From contig NZ_CP067124.1 of assembly GCF_028553725.1 (NCBI RefSeq), positions 558,001 through 622,000 of the forward strand: DNA of 64,000 bases. The letters run 5' to 3'. The notes beneath the pieces were generated by a model. That model was not told the origin of the DNA and made no database searches. It saw only the letters and a program-made list of their open reading frames with translations. Positions 36,159 through 44,597 of this stretch are shown piece after piece. The stretch's first letter is position 1; each line of letters opens with the position of its first letter. A program made the translations under genes and the position numbers. The stretch comes from Paracoccus alcaliphilus (GTDB lineage: Bacteria; Pseudomonadota; Alphaproteobacteria; Rhodobacterales; Rhodobacteraceae).

Positions 36159-36183
36159 AATCCTCTGCGGTCCGTTATGTTCC
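36159..36183 (-). promoter_or_regulatory. possible EcfG-type promoter, GATT
   Basis: Minus strand: GGAAC 36183-36179, 16 bases, GATT 36162-36159; weaker -10 than the others. Upstream of the PRC-barrel fragment. Confidence 0.4.
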
Positions 36184-36235
36184 AGCGATGGGGGGCGAAA
36201 GCTGCAGGCCGGTTGAAGCCCCGCTTCCAGCCTGC

Positions 36236-36853
36236 TTATGCGGCCAGCCAGAAGACCGTGGCGGGCGCGGCGGCCAATATGGTGACCCCGATCAGCACGA
36301 ACACGCCATCCCGGGCCAGCATCGCCAGCGACATGAAGAACACCACCGTCCCCAGGAGCGACGAGGCGAAGGGCAGCAGTTCCAGAAATGGCATGCACAG
36401 CCCGGCAAGCAGGCAGATCAGCTGCGCGCACCACAGAAAAGGCGGGTGCAGCAGGAAAGTCAGCCGTGGCCGGGTCAGCCGGTCGATCCATGTGGCAGGC
36501 GTCCTCAGCCTCTCGGCCACCATGCGTAATCGCTGGCTGGAGACGCCGCGCCGCATCAGGAAGCCTGGCAGCCAGATGTGATCGCGGTGCAGCATCATCT
36601 GCGCCGAGACCAGTGCGATCCAGATGCCGCAGGTGCTGGAGAAAAGCGGGATGCCCGACAGCGGAGAGACGACCGCCAGCGCCGGCAGCATCAGGTTGGG
36701 TATGAACGACGCCTTTCCCAGCGCGCCCGCCACATCGCCCAGCCGGATTTGCGTCCCCGTCGCCCGGTCATGGATGCGGTCCAGCACCGAGGCCACGCTG
36801 GCATTGTCGGGGGGGCCTTGGGGCCGGGCGTCGCAGGGCGTATGGGTGTTCAT
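36236..36853 (-). CDS. ExoD-family membrane protein
   Basis: About 205 residues of the ExoD (exopolysaccharide synthesis, ExoD) family: SVASVLDRIHDRATGTQIRL, FIPNLMLPALAVVSPLSGIP, LRMVAERLRTPATWIDRLTR, then three or four C-terminal membrane helices. ExoD was found through effects on exopolysaccharide and alkaline tolerance in rhizobia; its molecular role is unclear. The start MNTHTP at 36853 is used, 29 bases after the upstream small gene, so both likely share the EcfG-type promoter at 37194. Confidence 0.85.
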   Translation of the reverse strand: MNTHTPCDARPQGPPDNASVASVLDRIHDRATGTQIRLGDVAGALGKASFIPNLMLPALAVVSPLSGIPLFSSTCGIWIALVSAQMMLHRDHIWLPGFLMRRGVSSQRLRMVAERLRTPATWIDRLTRPRLTFLLHPPFLWCAQLICLLAGLCMPFLELLPFASSLLGTVVFFMSLAMLARDGVFVLIGVTILAAAPATVFWLAA

Positions 36854-36882
36854 GGCGCAAGGGTCCTGCAAGGGCGCATGGC

Positions 36883-37170
36883 TCAGCAGATCTGCTTGGG
36901 ACCGGTGCGCAACTCATCGGGCAGGATCAGCGGACATAACCGGCGCTGTGCTTCCTTGACAAGGATGCAACCCAGTTGGGTGCCCAGCCTTCGCGGGTCG
37001 TCATCCTGCAGTTCCAGACCGGAGATGTCGTCGCTTTTCACATGAACGGCGCCGCCATCGACCAGATGGAAATGCAGCGTGATCGAGGTCATTCGGTTCA
37101 TCGTCTTGCCCTTTTCGATATGGTTTCGCAATCGGCGCGACGCCTCAGGGGTGATCGCTGCTGTCGCCAT
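36883..37170 (-). CDS. hypothetical protein
   Basis: A 95-residue protein (MATAAITPEASRRLRNHIEK, ITLHFHLVDGGAVHVKSDDI, SGLELQDDDPRRLGTQLGCI). Predicted strands and helices look like a small globular protein with no membrane part. I know no family. The start at 37170 lies 24 bases after a GSR-type -10 element, and it precedes the ExoD gene in the same direction. Confidence 0.6.
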   Translation of the reverse strand: MATAAITPEASRRLRNHIEKGKTMNRMTSITLHFHLVDGGAVHVKSDDISGLELQDDDPRRLGTQLGCILVKEAQRRLCPLILPDELRTGPKQIC

Positions 37171-37193
37171 CAGCCGCGGCGGCGCGCCATGAG

Positions 37194-37218
37194 AATGGCC
37201 CGGCGGCACATTTGTTCC
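37194..37218 (-). promoter_or_regulatory. EcfG-type promoter, CATT
   Basis: Minus strand: GGAAC 37218-37214, 16 bases, CATT 37197-37194. The -10 is the same variant as at both ecfG genes. It drives the 95-residue gene and ExoD. Confidence 0.6.
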
Positions 37219-37250
37219 CGTCTGACCGCCCCGATGATCGTGATCCTTCG

Positions 37251-37275
37251 GGAACAATCGCCGATCCCCGCCGTT
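37251..37275 (+). promoter_or_regulatory. EcfG-type promoter, CGTT (copy B)
   Basis: GGAAC 37251-37255, 16 bases, CGTT 37272-37275; same as 14-38. Divergent from the element at 37194. Confidence 0.75.
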
Positions 37276-37313
37276 TCCTGACAACGCCCTTCATATCAGG
37301 AAAGGCACGGAAG

Positions 37314-37541
37314 ATGAGACGCACCGACCCGCTGAGTTTCTGTCTGGGCATCGCCGCCGGTATCGGGCTGAAAGCAGCCTGCGACCTGTTCGCCGCCTCT
37401 TCGCGGCCAAACCCGAAGGGTACGCATTATGTCCGCGCCGCCGGGCAGAGCCAGATGCGGGCCCCGCCGAAAGACTGGGATATCGTTGACGAGCAGTCCG
37501 ACGAATCCTTTCCCGCCAGCGATCCGCCCGGCAATTACTGA
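37314..37541 (+). CDS. small hypothetical protein with DES-FPASDPP tail (copy B)
   Basis: A 75-residue protein differing from 77-304 at only a few positions (RPNPKG for RPRPKG, MRAPPKDW for MQAPPKEW, DEQSDES for DEKSDES). The short N-terminal hydrophobic stretch and the FPASDPPGNY tail are fully kept, so the tail is under selection. Function is unknown. It has its own EcfG-type promoter and precedes the hydrolase copy B. Confidence 0.75.
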   Translation: MRRTDPLSFCLGIAAGIGLKAACDLFAASSRPNPKGTHYVRAAGQSQMRAPPKDWDIVDEQSDESFPASDPPGNY

Positions 37542-37580
37542 CCCGGGACCGGCAGTGATGACAGCAGGCGAGGCCATGTT

Positions 37581-38186
37581 GTGACCGGGATCAGGTTCGG
37601 CGCGCCCGGCACCGAGGCGCTGCACCTTTGCGTGGACATGCAGCGGCTGTTCGGGCCGGGCTCGTCCTGGGCGGTGCCGTGGATGGAAAAGATCCTGCCC
37701 GCGGTCGCCGAACTGACCGAAGCCCATGCCGCGCGCACGATCTTCACCCGCTTCATTCCACCCGCCGATCAGGGGGCGGCCATCGGGTCATGGGCGCGTT
37801 ATTATGCGGTCTGGCCACAGATGCTGCGCGACCGGTTGCCATCCGAATGGCTGGAGCTGGCGCCGCCTTTGGCCCGTCATGTTCCGCCGGCACGGCTGTT
37901 CGACAAGCAGCTTTATTCGCCCTGGCCGGATGGCAGGCTGGACGGGTTTCTGCGCCGGACCGGGATCTCTACCCTGATCGTCACCGGGGGCGAGACCGAA
38001 GTCTGCGTTCTTGCCACGGTTCTGGGTGCGATCGACCGCGGCTATCGGGTGGTACTGGTGTCGGACGCGGTCTGTTCCTCGGCGGACCCCAGCCATGACG
38101 CCGCGATGCGGATCTATGAATCGCGCTTCGGACAACAGGTTGAGACCGCGCCGCTGGCGGAACTGCTGGATCAGTGGCGGGTCTGA
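37581..38186 (+). CDS. isochorismatase-like cysteine hydrolase (copy B)
   Basis: A 201-residue copy of 344-949. The Asp in LCVDMQRLF, Lys in LFDKQLYSPW and Cys in GGETEVCVLATV are all present. Differences are conservative (for example TEAHAART for TEVHAART). GTG start at 37581. The next gene is in the opposite direction, with its stop only 4 bases away. Confidence 0.85.
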   Translation: MTGIRFGAPGTEALHLCVDMQRLFGPGSSWAVPWMEKILPAVAELTEAHAARTIFTRFIPPADQGAAIGSWARYYAVWPQMLRDRLPSEWLELAPPLARHVPPARLFDKQLYSPWPDGRLDGFLRRTGISTLIVTGGETEVCVLATVLGAIDRGYRVVLVSDAVCSSADPSHDAAMRIYESRFGQQVETAPLAELLDQWRV

Positions 38187-38190
38187 ACGC

Positions 38191-38451
38191 CTATCCCTGA
38201 CCCCGGTATCGGCGGGCCAGTTCGGCCAGTTCGCGGAATTCGGCCGCCATGGCCAGTTCCTGCGCCATCCCCTCGGCAGGCACGGCGCCGGGATCTTCCT
38301 GCCCGTCATGCAGGATCTGACGATCCGCCAGCCAGTCGGTTGCATCCTGCCATTCGCTTGCGGTGCCATGCGCCAGCAGCCGGGCCAGCACCCGCCGCTG
38401 CGCCAGAAGGCGGCCCTCCAGCGCCTGCAAATATGTGTCGGAACCGCCCAT
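38191..38451 (-). CDS. small hypothetical protein, only in copy B
   Basis: An 86-residue helical protein (GGSDTYLQALEGRLLAQRRV, HGTASEWQDATDWLADRQIL, EFRELAELARRYRG). The start at 38451 follows AGGAGAAG. No family recognised. It is divergent from the YdeP-like gene and convergent with the hydrolase. It belongs to the 2.6-kb segment absent from copy A, so it came with, or was lost with, the oxidoreductase. Confidence 0.6.
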   Translation of the reverse strand: MGGSDTYLQALEGRLLAQRRVLARLLAHGTASEWQDATDWLADRQILHDGQEDPGAVPAEGMAQELAMAAEFRELAELARRYRGQG

Positions 38452-38488
38452 CTCCGCTTCTCCTGTCTGGTCCATGCGCCACGGTCCG

Positions 38489-38513
38489 GGAACATAATCC
38501 CGGTCATCCGGTT
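38489..38513 (+). promoter_or_regulatory. EcfG-type promoter, GGTT
   Basis: GGAAC 38489-38493, 16 bases, GGTT 38510-38513, 20 bases before the YdeP-like start. Confidence 0.7.
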
Positions 38514-38533
38514 GCTGTTGCAAGGAGGATGTT

Positions 38534-40816
38534 ATGACAAGCAACACGCGCGACAAACCCTATCGGCAACCGACCGGAGGCTGGGGTTCGATCAAATCGC
38601 TTGGCAAACACATCACCCGACAACGCGCGTTCGCAAGCGGCCCCGGATTGTTTCGGGACCATAACAAGACCGGTGGCTATATGTGCACCAGCTGCGCATG
38701 GGCCAAGCCGGGCAAGCCGCATGCAGCGGAATTCTGTGAAAACGGGGCCAAGGCGACATTCTGGGACCTGACGCCGAAACGCACGCCGCCCGAGTTCTTT
38801 GCCGCGCACACGGTTACCGAATTGCTGACCTGGTCCGATTACGATCTGGAAAATCAGGGGCGACTGACCCATCCGATGCGCCATGATGCGGCCAGCGATA
38901 CATATGTTCCGGTATCGTGGTCCGACGCCTTCGCGGAAATCGCTGCGGGCCTCAAAGCCCACGAGCCTGACGATGTGGTCTTTTACGCCTCGGGACGCGC
39001 CTCTCTGGAGGCATCCTATATGTATCAGTTGCTGGCGCGGCTCTATGGCACCAACAATCTGCCCGACAGTTCGAACATGTGCCATGAGACGACCTCGGTC
39101 GCGCTGCCCGAAAGCATCGGCACCCCGGTCGGGACAATTCTGCTGGAAGATTTCGCCCGGTCCGATTGCGTGCTGTCCTTTGGCCAGAACGTGGGCACCA
39201 ATTCGCCCAGACTGCTGCACGAGTTGCAGAAACTGCGCGAGCGGGACGCGCAGGTGATGGTGTTCAATTCCCTGCGTGAGCGCGGGTGGGAAGAGTTCGT
39301 CAATCCCCAGTATCCCGGTCAGATGCTGACAAACCGGCCCACACGGATCGCCACGCAATATTATCAGCCCCGCGCCGGGGGCGATATCGCGGCGATGATG
39401 GGTATCGCCAAGGCGCTGCTGGCCTGGGACGATGAGGCAAGGGCAAGCGGAGCAGAGCGTATCCTCGATGTGGACTTCATTGCCGGGCACACCCATGGAT
39501 TCGACGCGTTCGAACGGCAGGTCAGGGCAGCCGACTGGGCCGGCATTGTGGCGATCAGCGGCTTGCCCCGGCCCGCACTGGAGGCCGCCGCCCGGACATA
39601 TGGTGCCGCCCGCTCGGTCATTGCGGTCTATGGGATGGGGCTGACCCAGCACCGGCTGGGCAGCGACAATGTGCAGATGCTGATCAACCTGCTGCTGATG
39701 CGCGGCAATATGGGCAGGCCGGGCGCGGGCATCTGCCCTGTGCGCGGCCATTCCAACGTGCAGGGCCAACGCACCGTCGGCATCGCCGAAAAGGCCGATC
39801 TGGTTCCGCTGGACCGTCTGGCCGCGCAATACGGGTTCCAGCCGTCGCGCAAGGACGGAATGAACACGGTCGAGGTCTGCGAGGCGATGATTGACGGCAG
39901 GGCCCGCGCCTTTCTGGGGCTGGGCGGCAATTTCCTGCGTGCCGTCCCCGAACGGGAACTGATGGAGCAGGCATGGGCGAAGCTGGATATGTCGGTGCAG
40001 ATCGCGACCAAGTTGAACCGCACGCATCTGGTGACGGCACGGACCAGCTTCCTGCTGCCGACGCTGGTGCGATCCGAAATCGACGAGCAACTCAGCGGCC
40101 CGCAGATCGTGACGGTCGAGGATTCGACCACCTGCATCCACGCCTCGCGCGGAAAATTCCGGGCCGCCAGCCCGGACCTGTTGTCCGAACCAGCCATCGT
40201 GGCCGGTATCGCAAAGGCGGCGCTTCCGGACAATCCGGCGGTTCCCTGGGACGCGTGGGTGGCGGATTATGCGCTGATCCGCGATGCGATCGAGGCCAGC
40301 TTTCCCGAAGATTTCCGCGATTTCAACGGCAGGCTGGATCAACCCGGCGGGTTCCCGCGGCCGGTCGCGGCACGGCAGCGGAAATGGGAGACGGACAGCG
40401 GCAAGGCCAACTTTCTGTGTCCCCGCGCACTTTCGGCCGATGCGGGCGCCGGAGAGGGTGCCGACATTTTGCGGCTGATTACCCTTCGGTCCAACGATCA
40501 GTTCAACACCACGATTTACGGCTATGATGACCGGCTGCGCGGGATTCACGGCTCGCGCATGATCGTCATGATCAATACCGATGACCGTATCCGTCATGGT
40601 ATCGCCAAGGATGGGATGGTGCGCCTGACCACCGCCGCGCAGGACGGCGTGTTCCGCAGTCTGGGCGGTTTCCAGGCGATTGATCGTGATCTGCCACCCG
40701 GAACGCTGGCCGCCTATTATCCCGAATGCAACGCGCTGATCCCGCTGTGGTATCATGACGAGAAAAGCAAGACGCCCGCAGCCAAATCCGTGCCCGTCAG
40801 GATTGCGGCAGACTGA
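38534..40816 (+). CDS. FdhF/YdeP-family molybdopterin oxidoreductase
   Basis: A 760-residue protein of the formate dehydrogenase/DMSO-reductase superfamily, YdeP type. An N-terminal Cys group (GYMCTSCAWAKPGK, EFCENGAKATFW) may bind a cluster. PVSWSDAFAEIAAGL, YMYQLLARLYGTNNLPDSS, GNMGRPGAGICPVRGHSNVQ and the C-terminal RSNDQFNTTIYGYDDRLRGI follow the family. E. coli YdeP aids acid resistance; the substrate is unknown. AAGGAGG precedes the start. Its own EcfG-type promoter leads, and the TIGR02587 gene follows within 29 bases, probably in one transcript. Confidence 0.88.
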   Translation: MTSNTRDKPYRQPTGGWGSIKSLGKHITRQRAFASGPGLFRDHNKTGGYMCTSCAWAKPGKPHAAEFCENGAKATFWDLTPKRTPPEFFAAHTVTELLTWSDYDLENQGRLTHPMRHDAASDTYVPVSWSDAFAEIAAGLKAHEPDDVVFYASGRASLEASYMYQLLARLYGTNNLPDSSNMCHETTSVALPESIGTPVGTILLEDFARSDCVLSFGQNVGTNSPRLLHELQKLRERDAQVMVFNSLRERGWEEFVNPQYPGQMLTNRPTRIATQYYQPRAGGDIAAMMGIAKALLAWDDEARASGAERILDVDFIAGHTHGFDAFERQVRAADWAGIVAISGLPRPALEAAARTYGAARSVIAVYGMGLTQHRLGSDNVQMLINLLLMRGNMGRPGAGICPVRGHSNVQGQRTVGIAEKADLVPLDRLAAQYGFQPSRKDGMNTVEVCEAMIDGRARAFLGLGGNFLRAVPERELMEQAWAKLDMSVQIATKLNRTHLVTARTSFLLPTLVRSEIDEQLSGPQIVTVEDSTTCIHASRGKFRAASPDLLSEPAIVAGIAKAALPDNPAVPWDAWVADYALIRDAIEASFPEDFRDFNGRLDQPGGFPRPVAARQRKWETDSGKANFLCPRALSADAGAGEGADILRLITLRSNDQFNTTIYGYDDRLRGIHGSRMIVMINTDDRIRHGIAKDGMVRLTTAAQDGVFRSLGGFQAIDRDLPPGTLAAYYPECNALIPLWYHDEKSKTPAAKSVPVRIAAD

Positions 40817-40845
40817 TCCGCAAAAAGTGGAGTGGGACAGAAAGC

Positions 40846-41682
40846 ATGGCGCAATCAGGACGACCCGCCCATCACCCGCCCGGCCGCATGATCCGCGACT
40901 TCGGTCGCGCGGCGGGTGGGGCGCTGATCTTTTCACTGCCGATGCTGATGACGATGGAACTGTGGTCGCTCGGCTTCTATCTGGACCGGCTTCGGTTGTT
41001 GCTGCTGGTGGTCGTGACCCTGCCGCTGCTGGTGCTGCTGTCGCGCCATATCGGCTTCGAACGCACCCGCGGCTGGCGCAGCGATGTGGTCGACAGCCTG
41101 ATCGCGCTGGGGGTCGCGGCGATCATCTCGGTCATGGTGCTGCTTCTGCTGGGGGTGATCGACGCGACCACATCCCTTGACGCGGTGCTGGGCAAGATCT
41201 CGATCCAGATGGTTCCGGCTTCGATCGGCGCGCTTCTGGCCAAAAGCCAGCTTGGTGCCGGATCCGGGGACGACCCCGAAGAGCAGGACGAATCCTGGTG
41301 GGGAGAGTTGTTCCTGATGGCGGTTGGCGCATTGTTTCTGGGGCTGAACACCGCACCGACCGAAGAGGTGATGGTGATCTCGTATCAGATGACGCATTGG
41401 CATGCGCTGGCGCTTGTCGTGCTGTCGTTGCTGCTGATGCATGGCTTTGTCTTTTCGGTGGGCTTTGCCGGCGGCTCCGAGGTCTCCAGCGAAGAGCCGT
41501 GGTGGAGTGCATTCATCCGCATGACCTTACCCGGCTTCATCATCGCGCTGACGGTCAGTTTCTGCTTGCTGTGGCTGTTCGCACGCACCGACGGGCTGTC
41601 CTTTGACAGTGCGCTGATGGCGACCATCGTTCTGGCGTTCCCCTGTGCGATCGGCGCCGCCGCCGCCCGCCTGATCCTGTGA
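40846..41682 (+). CDS. TIGR02587-type integral membrane protein (copy B)
   Basis: A 278-residue membrane protein almost identical to 1053-1889 (changes cluster near the start, MAQSGRPAHHPPGR, and around residues 92-110). About seven membrane helices. In this copy the gene depends on read-through from the YdeP-like gene, since the promoter found in copy A is absent. The TIGR02588 partner follows 4 bases later. Confidence 0.8.
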   Translation: MAQSGRPAHHPPGRMIRDFGRAAGGALIFSLPMLMTMELWSLGFYLDRLRLLLLVVVTLPLLVLLSRHIGFERTRGWRSDVVDSLIALGVAAIISVMVLLLLGVIDATTSLDAVLGKISIQMVPASIGALLAKSQLGAGSGDDPEEQDESWWGELFLMAVGALFLGLNTAPTEEVMVISYQMTHWHALALVVLSLLLMHGFVFSVGFAGGSEVSSEEPWWSAFIRMTLPGFIIALTVSFCLLWLFARTDGLSFDSALMATIVLAFPCAIGAAAARLIL

Positions 41683-41686
41683 GACA

Positions 41687-42064
41687 ATGATGAGCGACGC
41701 AGACGAAAACACCGGCAAACGACCCCTGGCAGAGTGGATATTCGGACTGCTGTCCGGCTGTGGCATCGCCGCTCTGATCCTGTTTTTGAGCTGGCAGGCG
41801 CTGTTTTCGTCCTCTCATGCGCCGGATCTGGTCGTGTCCGTCATCGGCGTCGAGCGCAAAGGCGACGCAAACATCGCGACTGTCGAGGTTGCGAACCATG
41901 GCGACCGGGCGGCATCGGCGGTGACTGTGTTGGCGGAGGGACAGCGGGTGGTCGAGTTTGATTATGTGGCGGCCCATTCAATCCGTCGTGGCGCGGTCGG
42001 CCTTCCGGGGGGCTGGTCCGCCGGGGATCCGAGCATCGGGATCGGCGGGTTCGCGGAACCCTGA
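41687..42064 (+). CDS. TIGR02588-type single-pass protein (copy B, full length)
   Basis: A 125-residue protein with one N-terminal membrane helix (IFGLLSGCGIAALILFLSW) and an extracytoplasmic beta-rich part (VVSVIGVERKGDANIATVEV, NHGDRAASAVTVL). It ends IGIGGFAEP, 15 residues beyond the stop of copy A, and serves as the reference for the intact form. Function is unknown; a complex with the TIGR02587 protein is likely from their constant pairing. Confidence 0.75.
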   Translation: MMSDADENTGKRPLAEWIFGLLSGCGIAALILFLSWQALFSSSHAPDLVVSVIGVERKGDANIATVEVANHGDRAASAVTVLAEGQRVVEFDYVAAHSIRRGAVGLPGGWSAGDPSIGIGGFAEP

Positions 42065-42362
42065 CGATGCGGGTCGCGGCGAGGCGGCAGCCGCGAAACA
42101 TTCAGAAACAATTCCGGGAACATTCTACCATCCGGCCAGAGCGACAGATGAAAGCCTCCGCCTTTATTTGATCGAATATCTTGGCAACTCATTGAAATAG
42201 CACATATTAATGGGAACGTGGTGGACGCCGAGGGTTGCCGTGACTTACGCGGAAGGCCGGAAAACATGCAACACCAGAGGGCAAAGTTCGTATCATGGGG
42301 CCCTTTTGCAGCCCGATTGGCTTAACATAAAGCAAGAGGAGAAGGCGCATCTGGAGCTTTGA

Positions 42363-42530
42363 ATGACCCGCGAAACCAATGACGATCCGGTGCTGGATCC
42401 AAAGCTGGGCGCCGCCTTGTCGGAGCTGCTGGCGCAGGTGGATGCCGAACCGATCTCGCCGCGCCTTCGCGAACTGGCCCGCCAGCTTGAGGCCGCGCTG
42501 GAGGATAGCCGCAAGTCGCGCGCGAAGTGA
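42363..42530 (+). CDS. nepR: NepR-like anti-sigma factor (copy B)
   Basis: A 55-residue protein (TRETNDDPVLDPKLGAALSE, then LLAQVDAEPISPRLREL). The helix-EPISP-helix core is kept; copy B has LRELARQLEAALEDS where copy A has PRELAQRLEAALRQS. It would hold EcfG inactive in unstressed cells. The gene is convergent with ecfG copy B with only 6 bases between stops. Having two copies may raise NepR dosage or give paralogues of different strength. Confidence 0.65.
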   Translation: MTRETNDDPVLDPKLGAALSELLAQVDAEPISPRLRELARQLEAALEDSRKSRAK

Positions 42531-42536
42531 ACGCCG

Positions 42537-43016
42537 TCAGCCGTGATGTTCAGGCTCCAGCGCGCGTCGCAGGATGTGTCTGGCGCGGTTGACCCGGCTT
42601 TTGATCGTGCCGATGTCGCATTCAAGGATCTGCGCCGCGTCCAGATAGCTTTCGCCGATCACCGCCACCAGAATGATCGTTTCGCGGTAATGGACCGGCA
42701 TCGCCTCCAGCGCGGCGCATAGTTCACGCTGGCGCAGATGCCATTCCTGCGCAGGCGGAACAGAGGGCTGCAGGGACGCGCAATCGCTGCTGCCGGTGCG
42801 TTCGCGGGCGGATTTCTTCACGTCGGTATAGAACTTGTTGCGCATGATCGTGAACAGCCAGGCGCGCATATTGGTGCCGGGCTGATAGCTGTCGGCCTTC
42901 TCGATGGCCCGCAACAGCGTGTCCTGCACCAGATCCTCGGCATCGCCCACCGCACCGCAAAGCGAGCGGGCATAGGCACGCAAGGCCCTTACATGGGTCA
43001 GGATGTCATCCGACAT
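42537..43016 (-). CDS. ecfG: EcfG-type ECF sigma factor (copy B)
   Basis: A 159-residue ECF sigma factor nearly identical to copy A (DTLLRAIEKADSYQPGTNMR in region 2; AAQILECDIGTIKSRVNRAR in region 4). The frame is open 40 codons further upstream to 43136, but that extension is unlike copy A and overlaps the EcfG-type promoter, so MSDDIL at 43016 is the start. Region 2 and 4 changes are conservative, so both should read the same promoters. Confidence 0.85.
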   Translation of the reverse strand: MSDDILTHVRALRAYARSLCGAVGDAEDLVQDTLLRAIEKADSYQPGTNMRAWLFTIMRNKFYTDVKKSARERTGSSDCASLQPSVPPAQEWHLRQRELCAALEAMPVHYRETIILVAVIGESYLDAAQILECDIGTIKSRVNRARHILRRALEPEHHG

Positions 43017-43055
43017 GGTCAACCATCCAGCGCCTGCCTTCCTTCTTGCCAACCC

Positions 43056-43080
43056 AATGCGGACCGGAAGCTTCGGTTCC
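43056..43080 (-). promoter_or_regulatory. EcfG-type promoter of ecfG copy B, CATT
   Basis: Minus strand: GGAAC 43080-43076, 16 bases, CATT 43059-43056; matches 3263-3287 in position and motif. Confidence 0.7.
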
Positions 43081-43323
43081 CTGACGACCGCATAAGGCCA
43101 GAACATCGTTCGCAACCGTAAGTTGCGGCCTGCCATCTCTCACGCTTCCATGAAACCAGGATGTGATGCTTCCAACAGCGCTTCTGGGCAATAGCTGAAG
43201 ATGGTGATGGGACGTTTCGTGGCGAGTGTCGAAGCCTGTCAGGCTTCCCCTCGAACATCTTGCCGCGGTGGGTGCAGCGGGCGCGCTGCCTTGATGCGCT
43301 GCCGACCGTGCTTTACCTGCATG

Positions 43324-43448
43324 CACCGCAGCACCGCAGCACCGCAGCACCGCAGCACCGCAGCACCGCAGCACCGCAGCACCGCAGCACCGCAGCACCG
43401 CAGCACCGCAGCACCGCAGCACCGCAGCACCGCAGCACCGCAGCACCG
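43324..43448. repeat. 8-bp tandem repeat, about 15.6 units
   Basis: Uninterrupted copies of CACCGCAG run for 125 bases. No protein with a known fold spans it, although all frames are open through it because 3 units make 8 codons. It lies about 250 bases upstream of ecfG copy B and 140 bases downstream of the Mn-catalase stop. Surrounding sequence (43081-43586) shows no other gene. Confidence 0.95.
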
Positions 43449-43586
43449 AAGGAGGTCAAATGGAGGCGCTGTCGTTTTCAAGCACGAGCAATCGATAGAC
43501 CCATTGCTCCGCCCTTTTGAAAGAGCCCTGCAACGGATGCCGCCATAGTCCTCATTGCAGAGGAGTGGCGGCCTCTCGCAGCCCCT

Positions 43587-44513
43587 TTATCGTGATTTCT
43601 GATACAGCTTGCTGGCGATCTCGAACATTTCTTCGGGTGCATAATCGGGAGTAAAGGCCGAAGGAACGCCGGTCAGATCGTGGATCTTGCCGCCCTCCGG
43701 GATGCCATCCACCACCTCCAGTTCTCCGGGCGGGTCATCGGGCAGCGCCACCTCGCCATTTCCCCAGATGCCCTTCATCTCGTGATAATCGTCCGGGCTG
43801 AAGGTATAGAGGCGGCGATGTGCCCCCTCGGCCAGATATTTCTGACATTCGGGAATATTGCCCAAGGGGATGTTCGGCACCGGCAGAAACTTGTCCAGAT
43901 CGACCCCGGTAATCTTTTTCAGTGCCAGCGCATATGCATGTGCGTGAACCGAACCCCGCACCAGCAGATAGCCGCAGACCTCGCGCCCGGTGGGATCGGT
44001 CAGGCTCTCGTAAACCCGCAGCTTGTGCAGCCTCGCGCCGCATTCGAGGTGGAAGTTGTGCAGCAGGTCCACGACGACATTGCCCGTCGTGGTGACCATG
44101 TCCGCGTTCCATGACTGCCCGTTGCTGTTGACCGGAACCGCGCCACCCGCGTGCGAATAGAAAGCCGCGGCCAGCCGGGCATCCTTCATCGCCTCGAATG
44201 GAGCGCCGGAAATGTCGCCGCCGGGTCCCTGATCGTCCTGATCCGCATCCGGACCATTCGCCAGCATCGCAACGCCGTTGCTGACCAGCTCGACATGACC
44301 GAGTTCCTCGGCCGTGATTGCCGCCACCAGACTATAGAAAGGACGCAGCTTGCTTTTGCTGCGGAAGTTGAAGCTTTGGAACATATAGTTGCCCAAAGTG
44401 GACATTTCGCCATATTTGCCACCCAGAAGCTCTTGCAGGGCTGCTGCCGCGTTGGGATCCTGGCGCTTCGGTGCCGGCAGGTCGATCTGCAGTTTATCAA
44501 CGCGTAAGAACAT
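43587..44513 (-). CDS. manganese catalase
   Basis: A 308-residue dimanganese catalase that breaks down hydrogen peroxide without heme. Ligand helices are visible: LGNYMFQSFNFRSKSKLRPF, AAITAEELGHVELVSNGVAM (Glu, Glu and His), LLHNFHLECGARLHKLRVYE and LLVRGSVHAHAYALALKKIT (His). It ends with the family's KIHDLTGVPSAFTPDYAPEE region. Length is typical. An EcfG-type promoter lies at 44558-44582, back to back with that of Ku1. Confidence 0.92.
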   Translation of the reverse strand: MFLRVDKLQIDLPAPKRQDPNAAAALQELLGGKYGEMSTLGNYMFQSFNFRSKSKLRPFYSLVAAITAEELGHVELVSNGVAMLANGPDADQDDQGPGGDISGAPFEAMKDARLAAAFYSHAGGAVPVNSNGQSWNADMVTTTGNVVVDLLHNFHLECGARLHKLRVYESLTDPTGREVCGYLLVRGSVHAHAYALALKKITGVDLDKFLPVPNIPLGNIPECQKYLAEGAHRRLYTFSPDDYHEMKGIWGNGEVALPDDPPGELEVVDGIPEGGKIHDLTGVPSAFTPDYAPEEMFEIASKLYQKSR

Positions 44514-44557
44514 GTGCCTTCTCCTTGTTGGGGTTCGCGACTCCTCGGAGGCCCGGC

Positions 44558-44582
44558 AACAACCCTTTGCCCGAAATGTTCC
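44558..44582 (-). promoter_or_regulatory. EcfG-type promoter of Mn catalase, TGTT
   Basis: Minus strand: GGAAC 44582-44578, 16 bases, TGTT 44561-44558, 45 bases before the catalase start. Confidence 0.7.
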
Positions 44583-44597
44583 CGACGCGATGCGTGG

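Larger units (their letters stand above)
37238..43080. repeat. GSR module, copy B of the long duplication
   Basis: Second copy of 1-3287, same order and orientation, with a 2.6-kb insert (38187-40840) carrying an 86-residue gene and the YdeP-like gene. Coding differences are mostly silent or conservative. Similarity ends just upstream of ecfG copy B. Confidence 0.9.

Noticed and set aside
38504..40936. 810-codon minus-strand ORF over the YdeP-like gene
   Set aside because: Antisense shadow of a gene with clear family motifs and an RBS.
43324..43448. CRISPR array
   Set aside because: The units are 8 bp with no spacers, so it is a simple tandem repeat. No cas genes are present.
43201..43548. 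ORF with repeated STAAPQHR on the plus strand and LRCCGAAV on the minus strand
   Set aside because: All frames stay open only because the 8-bp unit gives an 8-codon period; there is no RBS, no known fold and no conserved flanking protein.
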